The position numbers and the translations under genes were made by a program. The notes below the pieces were generated by a model. The model searched no databases and was not told the DNA's origin. It saw nothing but the letters and a program-made list of their open reading frames with translations. DNA of 64,000 bases. Source: Jackrogersella multiformis (lineage: Eukaryota > Ascomycota > Sordariomycetes > Xylariales > Hypoxylaceae). Each line of letters begins with the position of its first letter. The stretch's first letter is position 1. Below, piece after piece: positions 11,798 to 24,200 of this stretch. The stretch lies in the NCBI GenBank assembly GCA_902806575.1, contig CADCXD010000009.1, positions 2,480,001 to 2,544,000 on the forward strand, in the 5' to 3' direction.

Positions 11798-13698
11798 TCA
11801 TCTGACGAGGTTCAAGATAAAATGTCGAAGCCAATTGCCCGCATGTGTACCCTTCTCGAGTATAATGAGGAGCAGCAGAGTGACCAATAGAAGTGGGATA
11901 GTGATTGCAAAATAGAGGGCGGCATAGGAGATGCTGTTATCGGAATCACTGAATATCGTCGAGCTAAAAAGAGACTATATTAGGTACATATTAGTGGGAC
12001 TTTTTATTACCCCTTAGGTATATACTCACGGCCATGAGGGATGCTGGGAGAAACATGGTTGCGATTTGAGCAAGTATCTTAATTATTGCGGCATCCTTGT
12101 GTCCATCCGCGGTGACTCGCAACAGATGGTCAGTATTGGTACAAGTTTTTCCGGATTGCAGTTGAACTTCGTTGATGCCCCTTTGAATGCCAACCATGGT
12201 TGTCTGCAAATCGTCATTCGCTCGAGTCGCTAAGATGGCAGAGAGCTTCGATGGGTCAGCAAGGAAATCATAGTTGCGTGTGTGTATGAATATGATGGTC
12301 TTTACCAAGTGATTAGTTTTCGAAACCGTTCGTGCCAGACCAGTGGCGGCTTCATGGTGATGTTTGAGGTCAGCCTTCAAAATTCCGAGTGTGCTTGCCA
12401 TATCGCAGTTACATTGCGCCGACTCCCTCTTGCGTAGCTGCGTATACAAATCAGCACATTTTGACAGGACGTCCTTTTGCCCTGTGATGGTGGTCGCTGC
12501 TACAGCAATAGTGTCACCAAGCGCCATCATCCGCTGGACGTCAGAAAATAGAAGCTTATAGTCGTCGAAGTACGTTCCATCGACGCGGGATGAATACGCT
12601 TTCTCCTCCTATTTTCCCAGTAGGTTAGAGACGGCAGACTTAAGAAGTGGTGCGGTGGGGGTAAAATAGCTTACATATATCATCCCTTTCTGTCGAAGAG
12701 TCTCGATATAAGGCTGCCAGTTCCTAGATGCCGCATAAAGAATAAAAAGATGGGGCAATAACAATGACACCCCACAAGAGCATGCGATAAAATTATTCTC
12801 TTCTCCCAGCGCAGCCTTAACGCGGTCGCTAATATAATTTGAATAGTTGAGCAAGATCCACGCGGATCGCTTATTAGTAAGGATCCTTTGATAGACGCCA
12901 GTTTGTCGAAGCGACCATGGATTGCCTCGATCTCGTCCGTTTCGTTCAAAATAGCGAATGTTATAGCAGAACTCTGCCACTAGCATGTTAACGCAGGGCC
13001 ATCAAGGAACAGTGGTCTCAAAACAAACCGTAAGCAGATGACGGTTGAAACAGGTGGTATACCAAGTCAATTGCTCGCTGCTTGTCATTCGTTCTCTTCC
13101 CAAATGCATTGGCAATACGTAAGAACGGGGTGAACACCTGTAGGCTAGCAAGTATGTTGCGGAATGCGGTTTCGGTGATAGATAAGTGACTCCATGAGAA
13201 GACCGGTTGAATAACACTAAGAACTGTAAGCAGCAGCCGATATTGAATATGCACTTGTTATAGTTAGCTGCCCTTAGGAGACTTACAATACCAGATGATC
13301 CCACGAATCTGCTCGCAGATGCTGTTCCCCCTTAAATGAGCAACTGGGCTCGTTTAGGTAGGTAAGTATATGAACTCATTGCTTGCTCACCTGCGTGATT
13401 CCGTGACTTTCAACCTCCTCACTAGGGGCAAAAAGCTGCTGGGTAAGCGATTTTTGAGACTCTGTTTTCAAGTTAGGAGTTTATATTATTTGATATAGAA
13501 ATGTATCTACTTACTATCATCTCGGGTTGAACGTAGGATTTCAGTACCACCGCCAGCAATCTGGAAGAGCCTCAGTGACTCCTTAGTGAGCCATTGATCA
13601 CACAATTTGCGATCTTCCCCGGTCGGTGCATAGCAATCCATATCTATAGGGTATTTTCTCCCTTGGGAAACTATCTTCTCGCACTTAACAGTTTTCAT
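11798..13698 (-). CDS. CorA-like domain membrane protein, seven exons
   Basis: Minus-strand gene. Suggested exons (5' to 3'): 13698-13515, 13461-13391, 13308-13287, 13253-13029, 12973-12675, 12608-12030, 11974-11798. Together they give 518 aa with no stop. The centre has blocks that I associate with the fungal CorA-like transporter family: SWSHLSITETAFRN, FTPFLRIANAFGKRTNDKQ and CYNIRYFERNGRDRGNPWS. The C-terminal half is helical with a first hydrophobic segment (LAQIATMFLPASLMASLFSS) and a second (YAALYFAITIPLLLVTLLLLII), as in CorA-type proteins. The GMN signature of true magnesium channels is absent, so transport is not assured. The 22-nt exon 3 is the least certain piece. It is convergent with the kinase-TPR gene. 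Confidence 0.7.
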
Positions 13699-14403
13699 TG
13701 TGAGTGTGTTCGATGAAAATTGCGAATAAACATACGAGATAAAAAAAACCAATTGTTAGACGTGTCACGTCCCTAGTAAGCCAACCATCCCGAACATGTA
13801 CCCGAGCAACTACAACTGCCAAAATTATATTCTATGTGATTACATAGAAATAATATAAGTCCATATATTAAATAGCTGCGGAGAAACTATGATACTATGG
13901 CTATTTCTTGAAGGCTGCGGTGGCCTCCCATTCCTTGGGGCAGTGTTTTAAGGGTGTAGTACAGTGCCAAGATACATATTCGAACAGTAGGCTATGTCGG
14001 CGTCGGCGTATGCGATGTTTATTGACGTCGATTAAGCGAGGGATCGCCCGGCTTCGTAAATTATTTAGGGCAGTGTAGGATGTCGTATAGTGGGTGGTGA
14101 CACAATGCTGCAGTCAGCTTATAACGAGGTGCGATCATTCGCTCCAGGATACCTACATATCGGCTGCCGCACCTACCTAGACCATACCTATGCGATGTGG
14201 AACAAGTTTACTGGTATCGGTTAAGTGAGGATTCGCCCGGCTTGTTAAGATTCGGCTGCGCTCACTGCGGTCGAAGCGAAGTACATTCACATAATAATGA
14301 GAGACCAGCCCCAGCCCCAGCCCCAGCCCCGTCAATGGGGAATAACGGAATCCCCACTTCCCCGGACTCAAGTTAATCTTTCATCCACGTTAAAGTTCTA
14401 CAA
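13699..14403. other. Intergenic, 0.7 kb, with diverged repeats
   Basis: Between divergent genes. It contains two diverged copies of a roughly 50-bp unit (14009-14054 and 14189-14243, sharing TATGCGATG and CGCCCGGCTT) and a hexamer array AGCCCC near 14303-14336. Confidence 0.55.
14303..14336. repeat. AGCCCC hexamer array
   Basis: About five head-to-tail copies of AGCCCC (CCAGCC phase) in non-coding DNA 70 bp upstream of the candidate first exon of the tandem kinase gene. Confidence 0.85.
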
Positions 14404-17400
14404 ATGGAGAGCCAGTCGATCGAGAATCGTTACATTAAGCTGGAGGATCTTCGCACTCTGCTTACGACTAAGTTCGGAGCTGGCAACTTTAAAATACGTG
14501 TATGTAGGTTATAAATTGATGATTGAGCACCTCTTCTGACCTTTTTAATCCAGGAAGAAGATGAAAGCTACGAGATCAGCGTCCCCGAACGACTAACAGA
14601 GGTTAGTGTTCTATCATCTGCCCTAACTTCAATACCCGAGACGAAGCGTATTCACATATACTAGAGCGAGATCGAGTCGATCCAGAGAAAATAAACAGGA
14701 TTTCCAAAGGCACAGAGCGATACTACCTTACTCGGCCCCTGATTTTTTGATCAATCCATGCGCATGGCTTGACGATTGAGCTGTAGCCTCGGATTGTGGC
14801 TGAGTTGATATTACCTACCTCTGTTATGGTTGGTATTACTACCCTGCGATCATAACCAAAAAGGAAAAAAAGGGAAGAACATCGTTGCCAGGTAGTACGG
14901 AGAGTATGGAGGAGCTACTAGATAGTATAGACAGCATTCGACATTCAAACGTCAACTTCGAAGGCCGTTACTTCGTTCCCGAGGCTGCTTTGTTCGATGT
15001 TGTAACAGAACTGGCAGTTAGGCTTTCACTCACTAGTCTGGGACTTCCAGCGCACGAGATTGGGAGTCTGACTGAAAGCATTCTGCAAGGTTCTCGAAGA
15101 TGTTTCGCAATCATGGTCCTAATACGCCGCAGCGAGGCCATATCTAGCTTCTTTAGGCGTGATTCGTTGCAGTTATCTTCTCCAGACGATCGTCTGCCAT
15201 ACACCGCCGAAGCATTGCAGCAGATATTAGGGATGAAAGCATCCAGCCCAACTATCAAGCGTTTTCTCGAGACGCAAATGGAATTTGCCATCCCTATTTT
15301 ACATGAACACTTGATCTTCAGGGAGCTTGACAAGAAAGTCATACTTCCTTTTCTCCACGACGAATTTGTCGGTCGGGGATCAATGGGCACAGCTAGAAAG
15401 ATCGAGCTTCACCCCCAATGTCATCGACTGCCCTTAAAAAGCCACATGGTGGGTGAACATGATGATGGGGTGTCTCAAAATATGAGCATGTCTAATAACT
15501 ATATATATAGGTGATTAGAAAGGAAATCGAACATGGGCCAACCGATAATACGGCGGATTTTATGAAGGAATTGAAAAATCTCTCTCTTCTTGCCTACTTG
15601 AACCATCCGAACATTGTCAAATTGTATTGCTCATACACTCATCGGCAAAAACAGAACCTCATTTTTGCCTATGCGGAGGGTGGGTCGCTCGCAGATCTCC
15701 TCAATGGGCGTATCAAAGGCCCGGATGGCTCTCAACTTTTGCTAGCTCTCACAGATCTAGCGTCGGCAATTGACGCCTTACACAACTTCACGTCGGAAGT
15801 AATAGATCTCCAACTATCCGGTTGTCACCACGACCTCGCGCCTCGGAATATTTTGATTCAGGGCTCGACCTTCTTGCTGGCTGACTTTGGGCTATCTACT
15901 TTCCGGGGTGCAGAAGAGGATTCTTTGACTACTTTCAAAGAGGTTCGCGGTTCGTATATTGCCCCCGAGTGCCAGACCTTGTTTGATGGGCACGTTAAAA
16001 CCGAGAAGATCGGCCGCGCAAGCGATGTATGGTCTTTCGGCTGTATCCTCGCGGAGGTGTTAACATATATGGTGCTGGATGCGGCTGGGGTTAAGCAGTT
16101 CCGCGACAAGAGAAGAGTCGAGGTAACCCCTGAAATAGAATGGTTTCGATTTCACAAAGGCCCAGGAAATCCGAATCCACAAGTTGCCATTTGGCTGAGC
16201 GAATTGCAAGTAGACGGAGAACCGTACAAAACGCGGATGGTCAGTCTGATCCAGAAAATGCTATCAATGGAGCCAAAGGAACGACCGTTCTCCAGCCAGG
16301 TGCTCATCGCTCTTCGTGGTATATCAATCCTATCTCTTGCGAGCTCCGTCAACCTAGCTCTAGATAGTGTTTGCACGACTAGCTCAAATATCGATCGCAT
16401 GCTACTCAAGATGCGGTTTCAAAGTTGGATGTTCGCTTTCAATCAGTTGCTCGAGAACTCTGACCCAAATGATATGGTAGAGCCTAGTTTCGACTTTCCC
16501 AGACTGGTCCAGGTGCTGAAAGAGATGCATCGCTCCTTAGAAGGTGACGAGATAGGAGGCTCCGGCGCTAATCACCAGCTGCATTCCCTTCTCCGATATC
16601 AGCATACGATGTTGATTGAAGCGCTTGCGCCCCAATATCGCTTCGTTGCCAAGGACAACCTAGCAAGGCTGATCCTCGAAAAGGATGACGCGGAGCAACT
16701 GGCCAGTTTTTCTACGGCGATTACCGAGGCAGGCGATGAAGATATAGGGATCTTGCTGGCCGTCAAACATCTCACACTCCTTGCTGAGACGGGTTGCTTG
16801 ACTGAGCAGAAAGATCTTCTTCTCAACCATAAGGATATTACGCTGAAGGCCTATGTCGATATACATCAATTAGCTTTACAGGAATCGACGTCGGAGCACG
16901 TTTTGGTAGAGTGGTTGAGATATCAGGAATCGTGGGCCGACGAGTTCATCGGAAAGGAGCTCCGTAGCCGACTGACATCTGTAGTTGGCTTATTCCATGC
17001 CGATAGTACCGCGAAGATTCCCGGCAGCCTCCATTGCAAAGGGATATTCCATGATCCGTCCAATCGAGCAATTGGCGTTGTTTACAGACTTCCTTTTTCG
17101 GGGCCACAGCCCGTCACACTATATGGGCTCCTTAGTGCGCCTAAGAATCCCTACCGGCCTTTGCTCGAATACCGGTTCCGACTTGCCTACGACGTTTGTC
17201 TGTGTATTTACACATTTCATAAGGTCGGATGGCTGCACCGTAACCTGCACTCAATGAATGTACTATTCTTTCCTCGAGAGGGAGCCGAGAACGCCGAATG
17301 GGCCAAAGGACCACGCATACTTGGCTTCGCTGGCAGCAGGGAGAGTCGCCTCGACTCCTTCACCCACGGACCCGACGACGACCATAAGCTCCGCAACTAC

Positions 17401-17742
17401 CAGCATCCCGAATACCTCACACATAAGGAACGCTACCGAGAGGAGTTTGATTACTACTCGGTTGGGATGCTGCTGCTGGAAATAGGATTCTGGAGCACCT
17501 TAGCAAATATCACGGCATCTGACCGTTTTCAGGCTACAACGGACGAGCAATTTAGGAGAGAAGTGATCGCGACTAGGGTTCCGCAACTTAAGATTACAAT
17601 GGGAACGCGCTACATGGAAGCCACTCGCATGTGTCTGGAGGGCGGGTTTGAAAGAACTTCAGTGGACGACATGGATAGGAGATATGACTTGCATATGTCG
17701 TTTAAAAAATTGGTGATGGATCAGATTCCGCTCATGGATTGA
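14404..17742 (+). CDS. Tandem protein kinase-pseudokinase
   Basis: The secure part is an exon ending at 15448 (frame open from 14885, probable acceptor before 14892), an intron 15449-15510, and an exon 15511-17742. Kinase 1 has the glycine loop GRGSMG, a lysine in VIRKEI, the catalytic loop CHHDLAPRN, DFG as LADFGLS, and an APE motif (YIAPEC). It looks catalytically competent. After a long helical linker, kinase 2 has LHRNLHSMNV in place of HRD and ILGFAGSR in place of DFG, so it should be inactive. Its overall pattern resembles C-terminal kinase-like domains of fungal HeLo-type proteins. Two N-terminal exons are proposed (14404-14499 and 14554-14601, giving KFGAGNFKIR and SVPERLTE). The stretch 14660-14885 carries stops and has no clean join. 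Tandem kinase-pseudokinases act in plant immunity; a similar role here is only an analogy. Confidence 0.75.
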
Positions 17743-18310
17743 AAAGGTGGGTTTAACCGGGGACCTGCAGTAGTCATATCAGAGCCGTTTGTGGTATAGT
17801 AGGCTTCAGAATTCGAGGCTTCAGGGGGAAGGGGGTATGAAAGAAAGCTGTCATCAGATAGGTCAAGTTATTTTCAGCAAAAGGTTGAATTCATTCTCTA
17901 CAGAAAAACTCTGATTCTACCAACGGTAAAATCTTCTATGTTAGAGCATTATTGTCTCATAAAAAGTCACGTGAGTAATCAAAGATTGAAGATAGCTCCA
18001 AAACACAGACCAAATATCCTCAACATACGGACCACCTGAATAGAAGAGCATTAGGTCCAAAGCACGTGATAAAAGAAGATACCCATCTCATCACATGATA
18101 AAAGGAGATGGTTTCTGACAGGATCCGGCGTTGCGCCCATCCCTATTAATAGGCACCCCGGTCCAGGTGAAGAAGATGTGCCAAACCGCCAACACCATGA
18201 GAATCATAATCGCAGACCCACTTATACAATAGGGGTACGCTATAGTTTAGGTATACATGCAAGTGTGAAGGAATTGTTAGAGTACCTAGGTAGAGACCAT
18301 CACTTGCATA
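17743..18310. other. Intergenic, 0.57 kb, between convergent genes
   Basis: Holds copy 2 of the 30-bp element shared with 8166-8196. Nothing else is recognised. Confidence 0.55.
18120..18153 (+). repeat. Dispersed 30-bp element, copy 2
   Basis: Matches 8166-8196 over AGGATCYGGCGTTGCGYCCA plus TCCCTA and TAATAGG. It lies between the 3' ends of the tandem kinase and F-box genes. Confidence 0.7.
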
Positions 18311-20186
18311 TTATTCCCATGCGCGCTTCAAAGGGCCTATAATGAACCTCCTCAGCTTAGATTTCCGATCGTGGTAATCCTTTAGCTGGCGTGCCCAGTA
18401 CTGACGTTGCCAAGCCGTCCATTCATCCGTGGTGAGCGGTCCGTCAAGAGCAACCTTAAGAGGCAATCTCTTTATATCGAGCTCTGTGATGTCGATCCCG
18501 TCTCCAAGCCCATGGTACAGACGAAAAAGCTGTGCATTCAGCTTTCTGCTCAGACCCGGACACGTCACATTGAGGGAAACCCTCCTCTGAATCACCGTCA
18601 TAAACCATGTCGCACATAAGAGTTATGGAATTGTGCAGCTTCCAGCACGGCTCATCGGAAAGAATGTAAGTTGACGGGGCACCCGAGTGGAGAATTAGAT
18701 GCTGTATGTTTTCGTTTCGCTCGCGAAGGTAGCTAAATAGATGGCGGGCGGAAGAAATAGTGATAAATGGTGTTGGCGCTGGTGCACTTCCGTCGCCCAG
18801 TTTGAACCATAGCTTGACGGTTCGCAGATACGGGAACTTGGCAATGGCATCTAGCGTCCCGTAGGGCCAGTCATTAGCATCTTCATCCCTGGCGATGTCA
18901 ATTTCCAGCTCCTCAAGAAGTGGGAGGCCGCTGCTCAGTTGGACGAGATCTTGATCAGTCACATAGCTGTCAGCCTTCCATAATATCTCCGTTTCATGCA
19001 TCTTCAACTTTCGCAACTCGGAACCGTGTCGAATGATTGCACCAGGCTTGTTGCCCACATGAGTCCAATTACTAATACTTAAGAGCTCTAGTGGTGAGAT
19101 GACTTCACTTAGGAACTCTGTCTTGTCCCAGTGCGCGAAATGCCCCTCGAACACCGCCTCTCGGAGAGATATTAATTTCGAAGCTATTAAGCAGGCTAGG
19201 TCGGGCGGTATGTCGTTTAACCTGACTAGTCGCGACCAATCGAAAGTTTCGGCCCAGTATTCTACTTCGGTACCCTTCTCGGGATAGCCTCGACAATACA
19301 TATCGATAGGGGGCTTTCTCTCCTGGCCCCACGGGTAGTAAGAAATGCCGAACTCCTCTAGAGCCGGCGGCCTCTCACCGTCGGACAGACCTAGACCACA
19401 GTACGGAGCCCCGGCCCTAGGTCCATCCCCACCGGCGTGGCCGCGGGGATGGCAAACATCTATCGATGGAAGCCTGCGGAGATTTGGGCACGAAAGTAGT
19501 ACATTTTTCAAGGTGCGCATAGTCTCAAGACACTCTTGCTCGCCGTTGAACGAAACAAAAACGGAAAGGGAGAAGAGGTTATGATTGCTTGTGAGGCGGG
19601 CAAGAAACTCGCGGGCCTTCGCATGACACTCGCTGCCGTCTTTGCAGATGGCCGATGTGTGAAGGCGTACTTGAAGGGGTAATGGCTCCAGAATAGATGG
19701 TGGGATAGGGACCACCGTTGGCCGTCCAACTTGCCAGCCCAGGTCGCGCAGCCCTGTCATGCCGGGCAACATATCGGCTAGGCGGGCCACAATCTCCTTA
19801 TTTTCTTCCCAAAGCTCATCATGATGCTCGCAGCTCACTTTGATCATGCGAACAGCGGGAAGTAGATCATTGCGCATGATGAGGTCGAGGCGATCATGTA
19901 CATATCTGCTCTTGTCAAGGTCAATGTGCACGACGCGGTGCTGGACGTACCGCGCCTGTGCGTACAAGGAGGAATTCAACGACGCGACTACCAGGATGTC
20001 CGCCGCGCTCAAATCTTGGACGAAGGTGAGTATACGAAATATAACGTCTTCAGGTAGTTGCGTTATTGACGGTTTTCCTCGCTCTAGAGGTATCGGCTTT
20101 CGTGCAGTGATGGAGACTGGTATGCGCGAGCTCTTCTTGTCGCGCTTATGAGTGAAGAGGCTAGATATGGGGCGTCTTTGAAGCAT
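18311..20186 (-). CDS. F-box protein
   Basis: Minus-strand gene with ATG at 20186-20184. An F-box lies near residues 40-75 (ITQLPEDVIFRILTFV), followed by about 450 residues of irregular leucine-rich, LRR-like sequence (LPLLEELEIDIA, FPYLRTVKLWF). It is expected to act as a substrate receptor of an SCF ubiquitin ligase by binding Skp1 (family knowledge). The long frame ends at 18456, but a better C-terminus (TTDEWTAWQRQYWARQLKDY) lies one frame over and ends at the TAA at 18311-18313. A 76-nt intron starting GTTTAT after CDM and ending CACAG joins the two frames in phase; a 64-nt version is possible. The substrate is unknown. The gene forms the end of the signalling block with the two kinase genes. 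Confidence 0.75.
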
Positions 20187-20925
20187 GTTGAGGTTTGGAG
20201 TTCTGCGACAAGGAAGAGAAGGGGTTTGAGGCGGGAATCCAAGGTTCTTGTTATACGTAAGTCCACTTTGATATGCAAAATAGGATTCCCCAGGGTGGAG
20301 TACAGTCCCAACTATCGTGAACCAACTACATGCCTAAATAGGTAATCAGGATCCATTGGCACTTGAACCTAACAGTTACTATCAATATAAAAGCTATCAT
20401 GGAAGAAGCGCTCTTACCGTACGCAATGCCTAACTAAGGCGTTGTGTTCATGGTAAATAAGTAGGTTGAAAATTAAGAGAATTAAGCTACTCCAGCTGGT
20501 GGCTGGGCTGCTAGGATATATAGAGGCAAATCTGGTTATGTAAGCATATCTCAGCTTGGTCCATTAAAGTGAACTTAACACTATTCTACGTACCTAGGTA
20601 GGTAATTTTCTTTTTCATTGATTTTCTAATTGACTAGGAACCTGAATTAGGTAAGACACTGGATTAATCACTATTATATCGTTTCTTTTCATCTGAAGCG
20701 TTGCGTCCTTTCCCCTTTCCGCCCCTGCCGCAGCTAGTGCCCCCTACTTCGCAAATGGAGACATGCTCATCTCAGAGAATACACGGTAGTTATCTGGGTT
20801 GGTGAGAGTGGGATCCTGATCTCTGCTTGCCAACCTTGTCAAGACATTAGCCAAACCCACCAGCTAGATCATAGTCTGCTCACGTGTAAGCATTTATCTG
20901 ATCCTTAACATATTTCCTCTCATAG
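20187..20925. other. Intergenic, 0.74 kb
   Basis: Promoter side of the F-box gene. It contains a GTACCTAGGTAGGTAA palindrome array at about 20589. No gene is seen. Confidence 0.5.
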
Positions 20926-21267
20926 TCACTTGCAAGTACGGTGCCGACTTTTGCCAACTACATGGGACATCTCATGTATAAGGCTTCTTGCGATGGAATT
21001 ATAATCTGATGGAGTCGACTTTATATTTTTATCATCGATGAAGACGTTGAACCCCTGGGTTAACGTAGGCACCACTGGAAGCCCAACTTTCTCCCATTGG
21101 TGAGGACACAGGATAATTCTAGTAAAGGTTTTAGCTCCGCCGTTGATGGCTTGAACAGTATAAAACGTCTTAGCCTGATAGATATCCAAGCCTTCCTCCG
21201 TGGGGGGTTGAGGATAACGACCTGCGCCATCAATTAATTTTTGCCGTGGTGCAATATGTGTTAACAT
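20926..21267 (-). pseudogene. Metalloprotease-like fragment with HExxH motif
   Basis: A 113-codon minus-strand frame begins with ATG at 21267 and contains SLIHEMSHVVGK, a zinc-binding HExxH (HEMSH). The preceding sequence (TFTRIILCPHQWEKVG) fits the secreted lysine-specific/deuterolysin-like metallopeptidase class in general layout. A signal peptide and most of the N-terminal half are missing. Just after the motif, dropping one A from a run of four would continue the frame into ASDYERKYVKDQINAY before a TGA, which suggests a frameshift. There is no clear upstream exon. A truncated, decayed gene is the best reading; an unmodelled multi-exon gene is the alternative. Confidence 0.45.
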
Positions 21268-24200
21268 TGTAACGTACCTAATGCTGTGCTGCGTATTTTA
21301 GAACGAGATTTTCAATGACTTGGCCGTTCGTAATTAGAGCGGACCATACGGCTTGCCCAGCTAAATAATGTTGAGCTCACTTGGCGCTCCACAAAATGCT
21401 TCGCTAGAGGGAATGGGAAAGCTTAGCTTAACGACAATTGTAAATATTTCTCTTTCTAAAAACATCATAGGTTAAGGGGGTTTTTATAGCTATCAGGTCG
21501 GAAAGTTCATCTTCCTAGGTCATGTGTGGCATATTAAGGGGTAATATTTTTCGGATCTTAAACTATCCCGTTGTGGAGGCTTCTATACCGCGTTGGCATC
21601 ATTCATATGCGATATCTAACATGCGCCATATTGGCATATCCTTATTCTTCGTGATACTCTCATCATAATACCTGAGTTATAATTTATATGAACGCTGGGC
21701 GTAATGGAGGCAACAATGTAGCACATGAGTTTGATCTTGTAGTATAGAAGCATTAGGACATGCCAAGCACCCTTTCTACCCACATAGGCGCTTTAGATCT
21801 TGAAGCATACAAGAGTGATGTCCCACATGAGCTGCAAAATGATGCTAGGTGTTAGTTGGTTTTTTACTTAAAAATTCAATATATCGAGAAGAGCCCACCA
21901 CTGAATATATGTATGGTTTTACCCGTGTGGCTAAGTAAACCACAGTGCCCCTAAAGTATAAAAAACGAGGAGAACTTTGTGTGTAGCTAGTGCTACCTAG
22001 TAGCGGCTGGAGAACCCGTTCGTTCAGTGGGTCTTCTTATTCGGATTCAATAATATCCACTATAATAGGGCGGACAGGTACCTAGGTAGGTACTCAAAAC
22101 CCGCAAATTCAGGAACAGAATAAAACGTACCGGTATGGGAGAGATTTGCACTAGTTCTCTAAGGGTTAATCAATAAAGGAGGACACTGTTGAGGTTGGTT
22201 TACAGGGCAATCTAAGAACAGAAATGAAGATAACACAACTACCTAGTTACATTTTAACAGTGAGTTTATTGACACTGAAGATGGGATAGAAAAGTCATGG
22301 CTGGTCAGATGTGGAGTAAGATGCGATTCAAGAAGCACAGTGCCAGTCAGTCCTGAATAGCGGGATGGTGGGGTATTCAGTACCTTTCATGGACACCTAA
22401 TGTGGTAGGGCTGAATTACCCCTTTTTGTTTCCATCTAGGTACTCATGCAGGGATACTTTATCAAAATTACAGGGCATGATAGAGCAGCCGGTATTTGAC
22501 TTGTAGTGTGGTGAATAATGAAAATGATCGGACTTGTATTTGGTGGGTAGGTAGAATAGCCCACTGCATTATGTTCAAGGTTAGTACTTCGGATGTTTTG
22601 AGTTAGACTTCACTTAGAGCTCAAATCCTCTCTATGACATTCCTCTTTTTTTCATTAGTTTTAAATAGCATAATAAGATAAGGTCTTTTCTAGAATTCCC
22701 TACGGATATTATCTCCTATAGTTTTCTTATATTCGATATCTACCGAGAAGAACACTTCAAAGAAACTGATGAATGCTGTTGAAAAGTCTGGGTTACGCTT
22801 TAATAGTGTTAATTCATATTTGTATGAAAAGGGTCATCCACTTAAGCCACCATATACAATTAAAACTCTGGCTTAATGCAGAACCAAGTTGAATATGTCA
22901 ATTGTCATATACTCATGTAGGCCACCGCCCCGCCTTCATCCTCGAATCGTAGGTTAACATCACTTAACCTCGTGATCGCAACAGGATCGGGGTTTCCTAA
23001 TAAATCTATTATCGACATCCATATTTGACTTAACTTGACTAGACTAGACTTAAACGTCTCGTATTATTATAGATATGTAAGAGATCTTTTAATGACACAC
23101 CCGAGCCTTCAGTCTTTAGCGGGCACTTATACGGTTAATGCATTGAAAATGTTAAGGTTCAATGGGTTTCTGCGATGAAAAAGTCCTGCAGATCATAACA
23201 TCCTTTTAGAATTCGGAGCCTAAAGGCGGTAAGTCGCTAATATGATAAGTGATAGTTAAGTTAAGTCCTTAAATGGATCCATCATATGACCTAGTTCATC
23301 CTGCTCATCTCGTATTATTAGACAGAATTGTTGAACAACATTTTATGCCAACAGATTATCATAGTATAATAGCGACACGCTTATAGAGTAGTAGCATGAC
23401 TCTTGAATTAGCATTTTCACTGTGAGATTTAAAATTATTATTCTGTTAGGATTCAGGAACGTCTATGATCTAAGAGCGGCAAGTCCAAAAACAAGGTAAC
23501 ATTTCTTACATCTATCAATCCTAAATACCTAATTCCATACCCGTAGTTACCATGGGAGCATGCCCTTTACGTAGGACTTACACTACAAGCAATTTGTTTT
23601 GTCGCTAAAATGCATTAACTTCTTATCTAAGTATTAAGGTGAAGATCTGCGTAGCAAATCTATTGAGGCCAGGTATTTAAAGTACCTAAGTATAAATTTG
23701 GATTTTGAGCTTGCCTTGTCGCATTAGCACTGTATTACTTCACTTCTTAAGGCGGTCTGAAATTTACCGGCTCATTATGCGGGATCGAATCGCTAGGGCT
23801 GACAGGATGATCGGTGTTATATGCGATGCGGCTAGGCCGTTAAAATCCGATTGGCGAATCCTTAATCCTCGACGAGGATGAGAACCTACTTCTCTGCTTC
23901 TCTGCCTCGTAAGTAGAGCGGACGGTATAGAGCGGAGACATTAAATGCTCCCTATTCAGCTCATTGTAAAATGCAAGGCTAAAATGCCACCGAGTAAGTG
24001 GCGTTCTGAACCGTTACGTACCTAATGGATAGTTACATTGCATTACGTAGGACGGATAATCTACCTAGCTTACCTAGGTACTTGCATAGGTACTTACCTA
24101 AAGTAGGTAAGTAAGTATCTAGGTACGTAATGAGGTTATCATCGATATACTTAGGTAGCGCAGCTTGAACAAAAGAACATTAACATATCCCTGTGCCGTT

